A DNA stretch of 64,000 nucleotides from Clostridia bacterium (GCA_018434325.1 JAHDPO010000004.1:327416-391415), one strand, 5' to 3'. Numbered from the stretch's first letter, positions 1 to 8,996 are shown. A program made the numbers and translations. The notes: generated by a model not told the origin, from the sequence alone.

Positions 1-2076
1 CAGACAAAACCCCAGCCTGGCAAAGTGGCGCAGTCCAAAAGACGTTCCCTCAAGCGAACCTTCCTCATTGCCATCATTGGCCTTTCCGTGGCCATCAGCG
101 TGACGATAGGGGCAGTCAACGCCCTGCTGCTGTACCGTGACGCCACAACAAATATGCAGATTCGCCTGGAAGAAAACAGAAATGCTTATGCCCAGTCCGT
201 TGAATATGCTATCCAGATTTTCAAGACTAGAATTGAGGCCATTGCCAGTGACGAGACCCTGACTGACGCCAATCTTACGGTACCAGAGCTGGAAGCCCGT
301 TTTGATGAGGTAGCCAAGCGTTATGATTTTGCGGCCCTTATGCTCGCCGATGATAAAGGCTTTGCCGTAGACGGCTTTGACGTAAGCTCCCGGGAGCATT
401 ACCAACGGGCTATGGCAGGCGAAACCTATGTCTCATCTACCTTAACCAATGCAAGAACCGGCAAGACAACGCTGATGGTCGCAGCCCCCGTCAATCACCC
501 CGGTTTTCGCGGGGTAGCTTTTGCAACCTTGGACAGCGGTACCTTTAGCGCCATGGTTGACGGTATTAAAATCGGTCAACAGGGTTATGGCCTGATTGCG
601 GACAAGAACGGTAAAATCATCGCCCACCCCAACCTTGAGATAGTGGACAAGCAGCTTAATTATCTTGAGGAGGCCAAGGAAAACGATGTAGATCCATCAC
701 TTATCGCGCTTTTCGAGGATATGCGCACCGGAAACAGCAGCATGATGCAGGTAAACATGGGCGGTCAGAAGCTGATTGCCAGCTACATGCCCATCCCCAA
801 TACGGATGGCTGGTCCATCGGAGTATGCGCAAGCCCCGACGAGCTGCTGCAGAGCTTTCGGACCTCCCTCACTATTGCAATACTGTTGATCGCTGCTGCT
901 GTTATCGTTTCAATTCTGGTGGCCTTCCGTATTGCAACCCCCATCGTAAAGCCCATCGTGGAGCTGGTGGAACGTATTCGTGGTCTGGCTGCGGGAGATT
1001 TGACCTCTCCGGTGCCTCAGGTCAACACCCGGGACGAGCTGGAGACACTCTCTGCCTCTTTCCGCGAGACCACGGAGAGCTTAAACGGTTACATCGGCGA
1101 GATTTCTCAGCTGCTGGCCAATCTGGCCCAGGGTGACTGTACCGGCGTAACCCAGCAGGAGTATCGCGGCGACTTTGTGCAGTTAAAAGACTCCCTCAAC
1201 CGCATCTCTCAAAACTTAAACGCCACTTTCTCCAGCATCAAGGGCTCCATCCAGCAGATAGCTGCAGGGTCAGATCAGGTCTCCAGCGGGGCCCAGGCCT
1301 TGGCCTCCGGATCCACAGAGCAGGCTGCCACCGTAGAAGAACTGAACGCTTCGATTACACAGATCGCCGAACAAGCCGCCGCCAACCTGGCCACTATAGA
1401 AGCGGCCGCAGGATATATTGACCAGGCTGCCGCAGGTGTGAATACCAGCAACGAATATATGCAGCAGCTTTCCTATGCAATGGCAGAAATCAGCTCCTCT
1501 TCAAGCCAGATTGCAAACATTACAAAGGTTATTGAGGATATCGCTTTTCAAACCAACATTCTCGCACTGAATGCCGCCATCGAAGCCGCCCGGGCCGGCA
1601 GCGCCGGAAAGGGTTTTGCTGTTGTGGCCGACGAAGTGCGTAACCTTGCCGCCAAGTCTGCCGAAGCTGCCGGCCAAACTGCACAGCTGATTGCAGCCTC
1701 CGTAGCTACAGTGGAACGGGGAAAGCAAATCACCTCACATACGGCACAGGAATTGCAGAATACAGGAGTAAATACCGAGCGGGTAGTCGAGGGCTTTAGT
1801 AAAATTGAAGAGGCCTCGAAGGCACAAACCATCGCTATTGAGCAAATCAAGGATGGCCTGAACCAGGTTTCCGCCGTTGTCCAGACTAACGCCGCCACCG
1901 CCGAGGAAAACTCCGCCACCAGCGAGGAGATGTCGGCACAATCTGCCATACTGCACCAGGAGATTGAAAAATTCAAGCTTCGGGAAGGAAGTATGCCTTC
2001 CTACCGCCAAGGGGCAGCGTCTTCCTATACCCTTACCTCATCTAATACCCTGCCTAACACAAATTTCGGAGCATAG
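1..2076 (+). CDS. Methyl-accepting chemotaxis protein, probably 5'-truncated by the window edge
   Basis: Membrane chemoreceptor that signals to CheA/CheW. Numbered from a GTG at base 25, it has a membrane segment at about 13-36, a periplasmic sensor of dCache type at about 37-275, a second membrane segment at about 282-302, a HAMP domain and a long cytoplasmic helical signalling domain. The conserved hairpin tip [19 protein letters not shown] is present. The frame is open back to base 1 and the GTG at 25 has no visible ribosome site, so the real start may lie outside the window. The ligand cannot be inferred. It is transcribed away from the sporulation genes that follow and ends at a strong hairpin terminator. 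The family assignment is secure. Confidence 0.93.
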   Translation, partial: QTKPQPGKVAQSKRRSLKRTFLIAIIGLSVAISVTIGAVNALLLYRDATTNMQIRLEENRNAYAQSVEYAIQIFKTRIEAIASDETLTDANLTVPELEARFDEVAKRYDFAALMLADDKGFAVDGFDVSSREHYQRAMAGETYVSSTLTNARTGKTTLMVAAPVNHPGFRGVAFATLDSGTFSAMVDGIKIGQQGYGLIADKNGKIIAHPNLEIVDKQLNYLEEAKENDVDPSLIALFEDMRTGNSSMMQVNMGGQKLIASYMPIPNTDGWSIGVCASPDELLQSFRTSLTIAILLIAAAVIVSILVAFRIATPIVKPIVELVERIRGLAAGDLTSPVPQVNTRDELETLSASFRETTESLNGYIGEISQLLANLAQGDCTGVTQQEYRGDFVQLKDSLNRISQNLNATFSSIKGSIQQIAAGSDQVSSGAQALASGSTEQAATVEELNASITQIAEQAAANLATIEAAAGYIDQAAAGVNTSNEYMQQLSYAMAEISSSSSQIANITKVIEDIAFQTNILALNAAIEAARAGSAGKGFAVVADEVRNLAAKSAEAAGQTAQLIAASVATVERGKQITSHTAQELQNTGVNTERVVEGFSKIEEASKAQTIAIEQIKDGLNQVSAVVQTNAATAEENSATSEEMSAQSAILHQEIEKFKLREGSMPSYRQGAASSYTLTSSNTLPNTNFGA

Positions 2077-2104
2077 CATGTTCCCCGATCCACTCTTTCG
2101 AACT

Positions 2105-2154
2105 AAAAACAGGGTATGCCGGCAACTAAAGCTTAGCGGCATACCCTGTTTTTT
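2105..2154. terminator. Bidirectional hairpin terminator
   Basis: A 15-16 bp near-perfect stem (AACAGGGTATGCCG and its complement) is flanked by an A tract and a T tract. It can end both the chemoreceptor transcript on the plus strand and spoVAC on the minus strand. Confidence 0.85.
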
Positions 2155-2172
2155 AATTAATCCTGATAGCTC

Positions 2173-2787
2173 TTATTTGGCGCCCATAAAAAAGTAGACG
2201 ACACCAATGATAGCGGAAACAAGAGTACCGTACACTACTACCGGGCCAGCTACCGTAAACAGTTTATAGCCAACGCCGTAAATGAAGCCTTCTTTCTTGA
2301 ACTCCAGGGCAGCAGCAACAATGGAGTTGGCAAATCCGGTAACCGGCACAATGGTGCCTGCCCCCGCTCTTCTGCCGATTTCATCAAAAATGCCGATGCC
2401 GGTTAAAATACCGGTAATGACGATCAAAACGGAAACGACGGCTGCGTTAGCCATTTTTTCATCCAAACCTTTATTGGAGAACCACATGTTTAGAGCTTGG
2501 GAACAGGTGCAGATTAAGCCGCCTACAATAAAAGCCATCACCATATTTTTAAACCAGGGAGCGGGCGTAGGCATATCCTTGATGCTATCCAAATATGTCT
2601 TTTGCATTTTCTTTTGGATATCCTCTAAATCTTTTTCCAGAGCCAATCGCCGGCTGCGCAGCTTTTGTTTTTCTGTCTCATCGGTGGCTTTGGCTTCCTG
2701 GGCTAATACTTCCTGATGCTGCCGCCTGATTTTTTCTTTCTGCTGCAAGTCCTCAGGGGTTAACTTATTTTTTTGATTTTTAGCCAT
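2173..2787 (-). CDS. spoVAC: Stage V sporulation protein AC with extended N-terminus
   Basis: SpoVAC belongs to the SpoVA channel complex of the spore inner membrane, which moves dipicolinic acid during sporulation and germination. Residues about 75-204 carry the family core: the FIVGGLICTCSQAL segment, the GAGTIVPVTGFANS signature and four or so hydrophobic helices. Residues 1-70 are a charged Lys/Glu/Gln-rich region, predicted coiled coil, making the protein 204 aa against roughly 150 in Bacillus. A ribosome site (GGAGG) precedes the ATG. It lies downstream of sigF, fitting forespore expression, but spoVAD and spoVAE, its usual partners, are not next to it. Confidence 0.88.
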   Translation of the reverse strand: MAKNQKNKLTPEDLQQKEKIRRQHQEVLAQEAKATDETEKQKLRSRRLALEKDLEDIQKKMQKTYLDSIKDMPTPAPWFKNMVMAFIVGGLICTCSQALNMWFSNKGLDEKMANAAVVSVLIVITGILTGIGIFDEIGRRAGAGTIVPVTGFANSIVAAALEFKKEGFIYGVGYKLFTVAGPVVVYGTLVSAIIGVVYFFMGAK

Positions 2788-2916
2788 GTGATATACCTCC
2801 AGCTAATAGTCATTCAGTCCATACTGAATATAGTATCCACTATTTGCCGGAGTTTATACGAAGAAGAGATGATTGCCCCGCTCTCTTCTCACCGACGAAA
2901 TCAAATAAGAGTTTTA

Positions 2917-2971
2917 AATCAAGGTGATTTCGACGGTTGCGAATGTTCGCTAAGGCAATCATCCCTTCTTC
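2917..2971. repeat. 55-bp direct repeat, copy 1
   Basis: Identical to 3067-3121. The centre is a short dyad (GCGAA-TG-TTCGC). The end GGCAATCATCCCTTCTTC pairs with an inverted sequence at 2860-2877, so this stretch could fold into a long hairpin. Confidence 0.9.
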
Positions 2972-3066
2972 TGGAAAAGGTTCTTATCTATTAAAGTAAT
3001 TTTATCGGCTGCAAATGTTCACTTGGACTAATCTATCCTGCCTTATTTAGAAAGAATATTCTGCCG

Positions 3067-3121
3067 AATCAAGGTGATTTCGACGGTTGCGAATGTTCGC
3101 TAAGGCAATCATCCCTTCTTC
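3067..3121. repeat. 55-bp direct repeat, copy 2
   Basis: Perfect second copy of 2917-2971, ending 16 bp from the sigF stop codon. On the minus strand it would form the start of the sigF 3' untranslated region and contains the same central dyad. No T tract follows, so it is not a standard terminator. Confidence 0.9.
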
Positions 3122-3137
3122 AGAATTGCTTTTCCGC

Positions 3138-3899
3138 TCACTCCTTCAAAAAGGTACGGCAGCGGGCCAGAATGCTTTTTTCCAGGCGAGATATCTGCAC
3201 CTGGGACAAGCCCAGCTTAGCAGCCACCTGGGCCTGGGTTTTGTCTTCATAAAACCTCATCCTGATGATCTCTTTCTCCCGAGGCGCCAGCTGCTCTAAA
3301 GCCTCTTCCAGAATCAGCTTGCGGAAAGTATTTTCTTCGTCATCCTGGCTGCGGATTTGATCCAAACGGTATAAGGGATCCTGCTGGTCATTGTTGACCG
3401 ACTCATAAAGGGAAACCGGCAAGCTGGTGGCTTCCAGGCTGTTGATCAGCACTTCCCGGGGCATATCCAGCTTTTCCTCCAGTTCAGCCAAGGTCGGCTC
3501 CCGGCCCAGCGCTTCTTCCAGCTGGCTTTGAGCCTGGCGGATCAGCCGAAGATTGTCTTTATAAGACCGGCTGACTTTAACAGGGCCGTCATCCCGCAAG
3601 AAACGTTTGATTTCTCCCAAAATCATGGGAACGGCATACGTGGAAAACTTGACGTCAAAAGAAAGGTCAAAGCGGTCGATGGCTTTGATCAATCCGATAA
3701 CACCTATTTGAAAAAGGTCTTCTTTCTCCGGGCCCCGGCCCTGAAAACGGGAGGCTATGGTAAAAACCAGACGCAAGTTTCCCTGGATCAGGCGTTCCCG
3801 TGCCTCTTCATCTCCTTGCCGGGCGGCGTTGAGATTATGCACCATCTCTTCATCGGAGAGTCTGGGATAGCGGGGTAAATTCATCTCTGTATAGCCCAT
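3138..3899 (-). CDS. sigF: Forespore sigma factor SigF
   Basis: First compartment-specific sigma factor of sporulation, held by SpoIIAB until septation. Region 2 is clear (DLFQIGVIGLIKAIDRFD, then FSTYAVPMILGEIKRFLRD). Region 4 ends with a helix-turn-helix (QAQVAAKLGLSQVQISRLEK). A GTG at 3908 is in frame but has no ribosome site. The ATG at 3899 is preceded by AGGTGGGG, which overlaps the spoIIAB stop, so translation is probably coupled and I use the ATG. It is last in spoIIAA-spoIIAB-sigF. The length of about 253 aa is normal. Confidence 0.95.
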   Translation of the reverse strand: MGYTEMNLPRYPRLSDEEMVHNLNAARQGDEEARERLIQGNLRLVFTIASRFQGRGPEKEDLFQIGVIGLIKAIDRFDLSFDVKFSTYAVPMILGEIKRFLRDDGPVKVSRSYKDNLRLIRQAQSQLEEALGREPTLAELEEKLDMPREVLINSLEATSLPVSLYESVNNDQQDPLYRLDQIRSQDDEENTFRKLILEEALEQLAPREKEIIRMRFYEDKTQAQVAAKLGLSQVQISRLEKSILARCRTFLKE

Positions 3900-3908
3900 G
3901 ATCCCCAC

Positions 3909-4373
3909 CTAAGCCTGACAAGCGTTTTTCTGATCTCCCTGGCAGAAATATTTAAACATTCTGACCGTGGTGCCCCGGCCGGGAGCAGATTCTACCTCCA
4001 AGCGATCGGTAAAGGACTGCATGAATGCAAAGCCCAGACCCATGCGCTCCGGATCCTGGGAATAAGAAGGCTCCATAGCCTGAGCGATATTCGCTATCCC
4101 TACTCCTTCATCCTCCACGGCAATCAATATACCGTCCTCCAGTAAATCAGCCCGCAGAGTCAATTGCTTGTCCTCCTGATTCTCATAGCCATGAATGATG
4201 GCATTAGACACTGCCTCAGATACGGCCACCTTCAACTCTTCCAAAGCATTAACGGTAACCGCATCGCACTGGGAGGCCAAAGCCGCTACCATAGATCGGG
4301 CTAAAGCCACATTCACGGCTTTGCTCTGCATCGTCATCATCACCGAATTCAACTTAAGCTTGTCCCTGTTCAT
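3909..4373 (-). CDS. spoIIAB: Anti-sigma F factor / serine kinase SpoIIAB
   Basis: Binds and inhibits SigF and phosphorylates SpoIIAA. The GHKL ATP-binding fold is complete: N box (VSEAVSNAIIHGYEN), G1 box (DEGVGI) and G2 box (ERMGLGFAFMQSF). Its ATG overlaps the stop of spoIIAA in an ATGA junction, and its stop abuts sigF, as expected for a stoichiometric partner-switch operon. The length of 154 aa is slightly above the roughly 145 of Bacillus. Confidence 0.96.
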   Translation of the reverse strand: MNRDKLKLNSVMMTMQSKAVNVALARSMVAALASQCDAVTVNALEELKVAVSEAVSNAIIHGYENQEDKQLTLRADLLEDGILIAVEDEGVGIANIAQAMEPSYSQDPERMGLGFAFMQSFTDRLEVESAPGRGTTVRMFKYFCQGDQKNACQA

Positions 4374-4723
4374 TTTACGGCCCCCTTTCGCAGCAACGCC
4401 ATAGCCTCATCCTCTGTCTTCGTTATCTGCAAAAGAGGTATGATCCCTGACAAATTTAATACTTTTAATACTTCTGGCCGTACGCCGGTCAAAAACATCC
4501 TTCCTTTCCGGTTTTGTATAAGTTTAAATCTCCCCAGGAGCACACCAAGGCCGGAGCTATCCATGAAGGTCATCTTGGACATATTGACAATCAAATGCCT
4601 CGGCCTTTGATCCTCCAAAGCCGTATCCACCTTTTGCCGGAACTCTGCGGCTGATACCAGGTCGAAATCACCGTTGACCCAGACCAGCAGCGCATCATTC
4701 CGGCATTCTAGTTTTAAGGCCAT
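4370..4723 (-). CDS. spoIIAA: Anti-anti-sigma factor SpoIIAA
   Basis: STAS-domain protein that, when dephosphorylated by SpoIIE, binds SpoIIAB and frees SigF. The phosphorylation loop MDSSGLGVLLGR is intact, with the second serine (Ser57) the expected phosphosite. A strong AGGAGG site precedes the ATG. It is the first gene of the spoIIA unit and is preceded by a sigma-H-type promoter. Confidence 0.96.
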   Translation of the reverse strand: MALKLECRNDALLVWVNGDFDLVSAAEFRQKVDTALEDQRPRHLIVNMSKMTFMDSSGLGVLLGRFKLIQNRKGRMFLTGVRPEVLKVLNLSGIIPLLQITKTEDEAMALLRKGAVK

Positions 4724-4766
4724 CCCATTACCTCCTAGTAGTTTGTCTATTCATCATTATATGCTT

Positions 4767-4793
4767 ATTCTCCATATTTTACCAGTATCCTGC
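4767..4793 (-). promoter_or_regulatory. Sigma-H promoter of the spoIIA operon
   Basis: On the minus strand GCAGGATAC, an 11-nt spacer and GGAGAAT fit the Bacillus sigma-H consensus (RnAGGAwWW-N11-12-RnnGAAT) except at one position. It lies between the dacF stop and spoIIAA, where Bacillus has its sigma-H promoter. Confidence 0.7.
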
Positions 4794-4796
4794 AAA

Positions 4797-5972
4797 TCAG
4801 GAAAGCAAATTTGTAAAAATATTTTTCATCATAAAGCCCATGTTGGCCCGTTCCACCGATTGATCGCCGCAAACAGGCAGTTTGACCAATAATTGATTCT
4901 GATCATTGGCAACCAGCAGATAACCTAAAGGCTGACTATTGTCATAAGGGGCTGAGATATGGTCGGGGCCCTCCCAGGTATAATGCAGGATGGTTTCCCG
5001 GCCTTTTACTGCCGGTATACCCCACTGATCCGGTAAAGTTCCTTGAATTTGCGAAACTTTGCCTTTATTGACATTGATCATGATTTGAGGGATTTCCTGG
5101 GGCGCCGGCTTATAATTGACATAAGTATTAAAGGCCCAGCTAAGCAGAGCTTTTGTATCGGCAGTATGGCCTTTAGCTTTAGGACTTTGCAGCACCACGG
5201 CAACAAGGTTCATGCCCTGGCGCTGGGCATAAGCCACCAGACAATAACCGGCTTCCAAAGTCCAACCGGTTTTCAGTCCTTTGGCGCCCTCAAATTCCCA
5301 AAGCAATTTGTTTTTATTGTCATATTGAAAAGGTCTGCTGGTATGCTCTCGAATCCTGTAGTGCTTGAGAGACGTCATTTCTAACAGGTCAGGATGCTTT
5401 ACCGCCTCCTGAGCCAGCAGGCAGAGGTCCCAGGCAGTGGTGTAATGATTTTCGTCGTGCAAACCATTGGCGTTGACGAAATGGCTGCCTTCCATTCCTA
5501 ATTCCTTGGCTCTTTGATTCATTTTCTCCACAAAAGCGCCATGGCTGCCGGCCAGATATTCGGCTATGGCCACCGCCGCATCATTGCCGGAAGCCAGAGC
5601 CACCCCAAGAGCCAGTTCTTTCAAAGTAAGAACTTCTCCTTCCGCCAAAAAAATTTGGGAGCCGCCGTAAGATTCTGCCAAAGCGCTGGCCGTAACCCGG
5701 TCATCCCAGCCTGCTTCTCCTCGTTCTACCGCTTCTACCGCCAAAAGCAGGGTCATCAGCTTCGTCGTGCTGGCAGGATAATGGCGCTCCTGAACTTCCT
5801 TTTCATAAAGAACCATGCCTGTACCCACTTCCATGACGATGGCCGACTCTGCCTCCACCTCTACCGGCAGCTGAGCCGTAGCCAGCGCCTGAGTCTCTGC
5901 CAAAGGGCAGGCAAAAATAAGTAAGGCCAAGGCAATAGCAACCAGACCCTTGATTTTCTTGTTGTTCTTCAA
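4797..5972 (-). CDS. dacF: Sporulation D-alanyl-D-alanine carboxypeptidase DacF
   Basis: Penicillin-binding protein of the DacF type that trims cross-links in spore cortex peptidoglycan. It has a signal peptide, then SxxK (STTKLM), SGN (SGNDAAVA) and KTG (KTGWT) active-site motifs and a C-terminal beta domain. A GTG at 5981 sits inside the ribosome site. A TTG at 5972 lies 8 nt after AGGAGG and is the likelier start. It precedes spoIIAA as in Bacillus, and its own promoter matches the sigma-F/sigma-G class. About 391 aa is normal. Confidence 0.92.
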   Translation of the reverse strand: MKNNKKIKGLVAIALALLIFACPLAETQALATAQLPVEVEAESAIVMEVGTGMVLYEKEVQERHYPASTTKLMTLLLAVEAVERGEAGWDDRVTASALAESYGGSQIFLAEGEVLTLKELALGVALASGNDAAVAIAEYLAGSHGAFVEKMNQRAKELGMEGSHFVNANGLHDENHYTTAWDLCLLAQEAVKHPDLLEMTSLKHYRIREHTSRPFQYDNKNKLLWEFEGAKGLKTGWTLEAGYCLVAYAQRQGMNLVAVVLQSPKAKGHTADTKALLSWAFNTYVNYKPAPQEIPQIMINVNKGKVSQIQGTLPDQWGIPAVKGRETILHYTWEGPDHISAPYDNSQPLGYLLVANDQNQLLVKLPVCGDQSVERANMGFMMKNIFTNLLS

Positions 5973-5992
5973 CGTATCCACCTCCTGAGGTC

Positions 5993-6022
5993 TATTCTCA
6001 CCTCTTTAAGAAGAATATATGT
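5993..6022 (-). promoter_or_regulatory. Sigma-F/sigma-G promoter of dacF
   Basis: On the minus strand ACATA, a 15-nt spacer and GGTGAGAATA match the sigma-F consensus (GYATA-N15-GGnnAnAnTR) at the -10 fully and at the -35 in four of five positions. The dacF ribosome site follows at once. Confidence 0.65.
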
Positions 6023-6055
6023 ACAAAGTTGGCAATTTAGCAAAATATTTTCTAC

Positions 6056-6103
6056 AAAAAAATCCGGGATTTGCTTAATACTATTCTGCAAATCCTGGAT
6101 TTT
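6056..6103 (-). terminator. Terminator downstream of secF
   Basis: On the minus strand a 14-bp stem (AATCCAGGATTTGC with GCAAATCCCGGATT) is followed by a T run. It would end the yajC/secD/secF transcript. Confidence 0.8.
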
Positions 6104-6147
6104 CCTTATATCTCTTTATATTGCCCTATAAATGAAGGCCGCTGATT

Positions 6148-6257
6148 ATACTAATCTGCAATTAAAAATCTTTAGTTTTTAATTTGCCGCACAGAGTGCG
6201 GCAGTGGGCAAGCCCACATAAATAGCTATAGTGGGCTTTGCCCACGCAGATTAGTAT
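6148..6257. repeat. 110-bp multi-hairpin element bounded by 12-bp inverted repeats
   Basis: ATACTAATCTGC at 6148-6159 and its exact complement at 6246-6257 bound four internal hairpins: an AT stem at 6160-6184, CCGCACAGAGTGCGG, GTGGGCAAGCCCAC and GTGGGCTTTGCCCAC. The right arm overlaps the secF stop codon. It could be a REP/MITE-type element or a structured 3' end. Confidence 0.7.
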
Positions 6258-7120
6258 TAGTTGAGTTTTAGGCCATCGGGCTTAAATTCCAGCCAAAGAT
6301 TGCCGGAAATAAATGCCGAGGAATAAAAACCGGCTATATTGCCCACCATCAAAGCAATGGCAAAGACCCGGGTGGTTTCGCCGCCTAAAAAGATCAGGCA
6401 TAACAGCACCAGAAAGACAGTCAAAGACATATTAATGGAGCGGCTCATTGTTTGATTGATACTGGTATTCACCAGCTCGCTGCCCTTCATTTTGCTGTTT
6501 AGCTTCATGTTTTCCCGGATCCGGTCAAAGACGACGATGGTATTGTTGATAGAATAACCGATAATCGTCAGCACTGCAGCAATAAAAGAGCTTTCCACTT
6601 CATACTGGAAAATAGAGAAAAAGCCCAGCATAATAATGACGTCGTGCAGGAGGCATACGATGGCGGACACAGCAAACTTCCACTGAAAACGCAGAGAAAT
6701 GTAGATAAGCATCAAAACTGCTGCCAGAGCCAGGGCAATCAAACCATTGCGGGTCAATTCTTTGCCGACAATCGGCCCGACGCTTTCGATACGCTTCAGT
6801 TCGTATTCCCCCAGGGTTCCTTTAAAAGCATCCAGTATTTTATTTTGGGTAGCCTCATCTATTTCTACAGATTTGATGATGTAGGTACCCTCGCCATCCT
6901 GAATGATGGTACTATTGTCCAAACCGTCTTCTTTCAGCACATCCCTGATTTGTTCCATCGTAACGGCATCGCTGCTGAACTTCAGGTCCAGCAAGGTACC
7001 GCTCTGAAAATCAATGCCTTGGTTCAAGCCTTGAACCAGCAGTGAAACCAAACCGGCAGCAATCAGGAGAGCAGAAATTATATAGTAGATTTTACGGTTT
7101 TTATAAAAATTGATCCTCAT
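6257..7120 (-). CDS. secF: Protein translocase subunit SecF
   Basis: RND-family membrane protein that with SecD helps release and pull secreted proteins through SecYEG using the proton gradient. One N-terminal membrane segment, a periplasmic region (about 35-120) and five C-terminal segments are visible, with the family motif VGPIVGKELTRNG and the QTMSRSINMSLTVF segment. Its ATG overlaps the secD stop in ATGA, so the two are coupled. 287 aa is normal for a separate SecF. Confidence 0.95.
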   Translation of the reverse strand: MRINFYKNRKIYYIISALLIAAGLVSLLVQGLNQGIDFQSGTLLDLKFSSDAVTMEQIRDVLKEDGLDNSTIIQDGEGTYIIKSVEIDEATQNKILDAFKGTLGEYELKRIESVGPIVGKELTRNGLIALALAAVLMLIYISLRFQWKFAVSAIVCLLHDVIIMLGFFSIFQYEVESSFIAAVLTIIGYSINNTIVVFDRIRENMKLNSKMKGSELVNTSINQTMSRSINMSLTVFLVLLCLIFLGGETTRVFAIALMVGNIAGFYSSAFISGNLWLEFKPDGLKLN

Positions 7121-8412
7121 TTTCCTGCTCCTTTCCCGCCATATAACCAGGGATTGGTAAACATACCGGACTCAGCCGTGTTTTTCAGCAGGAACCGGGT
7201 GTACACGATAGCGGTAAACATACTGATCAGGATACCCAGGCTCAGTGTCACGGCAAAACCTTTAATGCTGCCCGTGCCCTTCCAAAATAGCACAGCTGCG
7301 GCAATCAATGTGGTCACGTTGGAATCCACGATGGTCCATAAGGCTCTGGAAAAACCGGCATTAATGGAAGCCCGCAGAGTCTTGCCCCGGGAAAGCTCAT
7401 CCTTCAGCCGTTCATAGATGATGATATTGGAGTCCACACACATGCCGATGGTCAGCACAATGCCCAATATACCCGGCAAAGTAAGTGTGGCTTTAATCAA
7501 GGCCATGGAAGCCAATAGGAGTACCGTATAAAGGATCAGGGAAAAACCGGCAATGACGCCGGGAAGCCTGTACATCACAATCATAAAAATTACCACCAGA
7601 ACAATGCCCACAACACCGGCTTTCTGGCTCTTCTGAATAGAATCGGCGCCCAGAGTAGGACCAATGGTTCTTTTCTCTACAATTTCCACCGGTACCGGCA
7701 AAGCGCCGGACTGCAGCAGCAATGCCAACTGACGGGCATCCTGCAGCGAGCTATATCCCGTGATCACCGCATCGCCGGTAGGAATAGCCGTGCTGACAAA
7801 GGGGAAAGAAATCATTTCTTCATCCAGATAAATAGCAATATTGCGACGCAAATCGCCATTGGCTAAAGCGCCTTCAATCGTCAAATCAGGATAAGAGTCC
7901 ACCAGGTTTTTGGTGGCTTCGGCAAAAATCTTCTTGCCCTCATCGTCAAATTCCAGCTTGACCACATATTCGTCAGTTTTTATAGCGCCGGGGCGGTTGC
8001 TGGTCTGTATGGCCTCCGTAGCATTGGCCAGATGACTGCCGTCCAAAATTACTGTTTGATTGCCTTCCTTATCAAAGGTGCGAAAGGTCAGATAAGCGGT
8101 TTTACCGATCATGGCAATAGCTTCCTCAGGATCCTGAACCCCCGGAAGTTCGATCAGCACCCGGTTACCGCCTTCCTGCTGTATGGTAGGCTCCGTCACC
8201 CCCAGGCTATTGATCCGAAGATCCATAATCGACATAACCTTATCCATCTCCGCCTGGGTTACCTCCGTGGTAGCTTGAACCCGAACCTGGGCGCCGCCCT
8301 TCAGATCCAAGCCCAGCTTCAGATGGCTGCCCAAATAGGTCACACCCAAATAACCGCTGACCAATGTCAAGATCAGGACCAATATTACGGCCGCTGCCTT
8401 TCCGGTTTTCAT
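7117..8412 (-). CDS. secD: Protein translocase subunit SecD
   Basis: Partner of SecF. It has an N-terminal membrane segment, the periplasmic P1 region beginning with the family motif GLDLKGGAQVRV, and a C-terminal RND membrane domain of five segments with LTLPGILGIVLTIGMCVD. 431 aa matches the short SecD of Clostridia. It is separated from the upstream yajC by a hairpin that could reduce read-through. Confidence 0.95.
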   Translation of the reverse strand: MKTGKAAAVILVLILTLVSGYLGVTYLGSHLKLGLDLKGGAQVRVQATTEVTQAEMDKVMSIMDLRINSLGVTEPTIQQEGGNRVLIELPGVQDPEEAIAMIGKTAYLTFRTFDKEGNQTVILDGSHLANATEAIQTSNRPGAIKTDEYVVKLEFDDEGKKIFAEATKNLVDSYPDLTIEGALANGDLRRNIAIYLDEEMISFPFVSTAIPTGDAVITGYSSLQDARQLALLLQSGALPVPVEIVEKRTIGPTLGADSIQKSQKAGVVGIVLVVIFMIVMYRLPGVIAGFSLILYTVLLLASMALIKATLTLPGILGIVLTIGMCVDSNIIIYERLKDELSRGKTLRASINAGFSRALWTIVDSNVTTLIAAAVLFWKGTGSIKGFAVTLSLGILISMFTAIVYTRFLLKNTAESGMFTNPWLYGGKGAGK

Positions 8413-8489
8413 TGCTCGTCCTCCTCCATCATGGATTATACTGTTTCCGGATTACTGCAATATTATATGGCTGTTTATTTGCTTTGTCA

Positions 8490-8523
8490 AAACAAAAAGC
8501 GCGAACCCTGGCGGTTCGCGCCG
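8490..8523 (-). terminator. Hairpin terminator between yajC and secD
   Basis: On the minus strand GCGCGAACC and GGTTCGCGC form a 9-bp GC-rich stem followed by TTTTTGTTTT. It probably terminates or attenuates transcription from yajC into secDF. Confidence 0.75.
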
Positions 8524-8542
8524 TCATTAAGGAAGTCTCCTT

Positions 8543-8917
8543 TTAACGATGCTCCTGATCGGCGTCCTGATCTTGCTCAATGACGTAATCGGCATCTGCC
8601 ATGTCTTCCCCTTCATCCGACAGCACCTCAGGCTCCGGTAATTTTGAAGCCTTGGATTCGCTGCGTAAAATGCTGCCGATAGCCGACTTGGAAAAATGGA
8701 CGTAAACCTCTGAAGCAATTTCCAGGGTGATCCGGTCTTCCTTGATTCCTCTGACGATACCATGGATACCGCCGATGGTCACAACCCGGTCGCCCTTTTT
8801 CAGGCTATCCATCATCGTCGTTCTTTCTTTTTGCTGCTTTTTCTGGGGACGCAGAATGAGAAAGTACATCATGGCCACCATAACGACGATCCAGATGAGG
8901 CTTCCATATTGGCCCAT
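8543..8917 (-). CDS. yajC: Preprotein translocase accessory subunit YajC
   Basis: Small single-span membrane protein associated with SecDF. A membrane helix at 7-22 (LIWIVVMVAMMYFLIL) is followed by the family signature RPQKKQQKE and the VVTIGGIHGIV domain. The last about 35 residues are acidic and variable. Its position between tgt and secDF is the usual one. Confidence 0.93.
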   Translation of the reverse strand: MGQYGSLIWIVVMVAMMYFLILRPQKKQQKERTTMMDSLKKGDRVVTIGGIHGIVRGIKEDRITLEIASEVYVHFSKSAIGSILRSESKASKLPEPEVLSDEGEDMADADYVIEQDQDADQEHR

Positions 8918-8996
8918 GCAAAAACCTCCTTAAATATAATACAAAAACTCTCCAAAGAGAATAATACATTGTAGCGGCGAAGAATGCAAGCCTATT

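Larger units (their letters stand above)
2788..3137. other. Intergenic region sigF-spoVAC with repeats
   Basis: No convincing gene. It holds two identical 55-bp direct repeats exactly 150 bp apart, a degenerate half-way copy near 3003-3040, and at 2860-2877 an inverted partner (17 of 18 bases) of the repeat end at 2954-2971. The small reading frames here lack ribosome sites and family resemblance. Confidence 0.7.

Noticed and set aside
1501..2010. Several open frames antisense to the chemoreceptor gene.
   Set aside because: Shadow frames of a well-supported coding region, without start signals or family resemblance.
2941..2950. GCGAATGTTCGC dyad in the 55-bp repeat as a LexA (SOS) box.
   Set aside because: The Gram-positive box needs GAAC and GTTC four bases apart; here the half-sites are too close.
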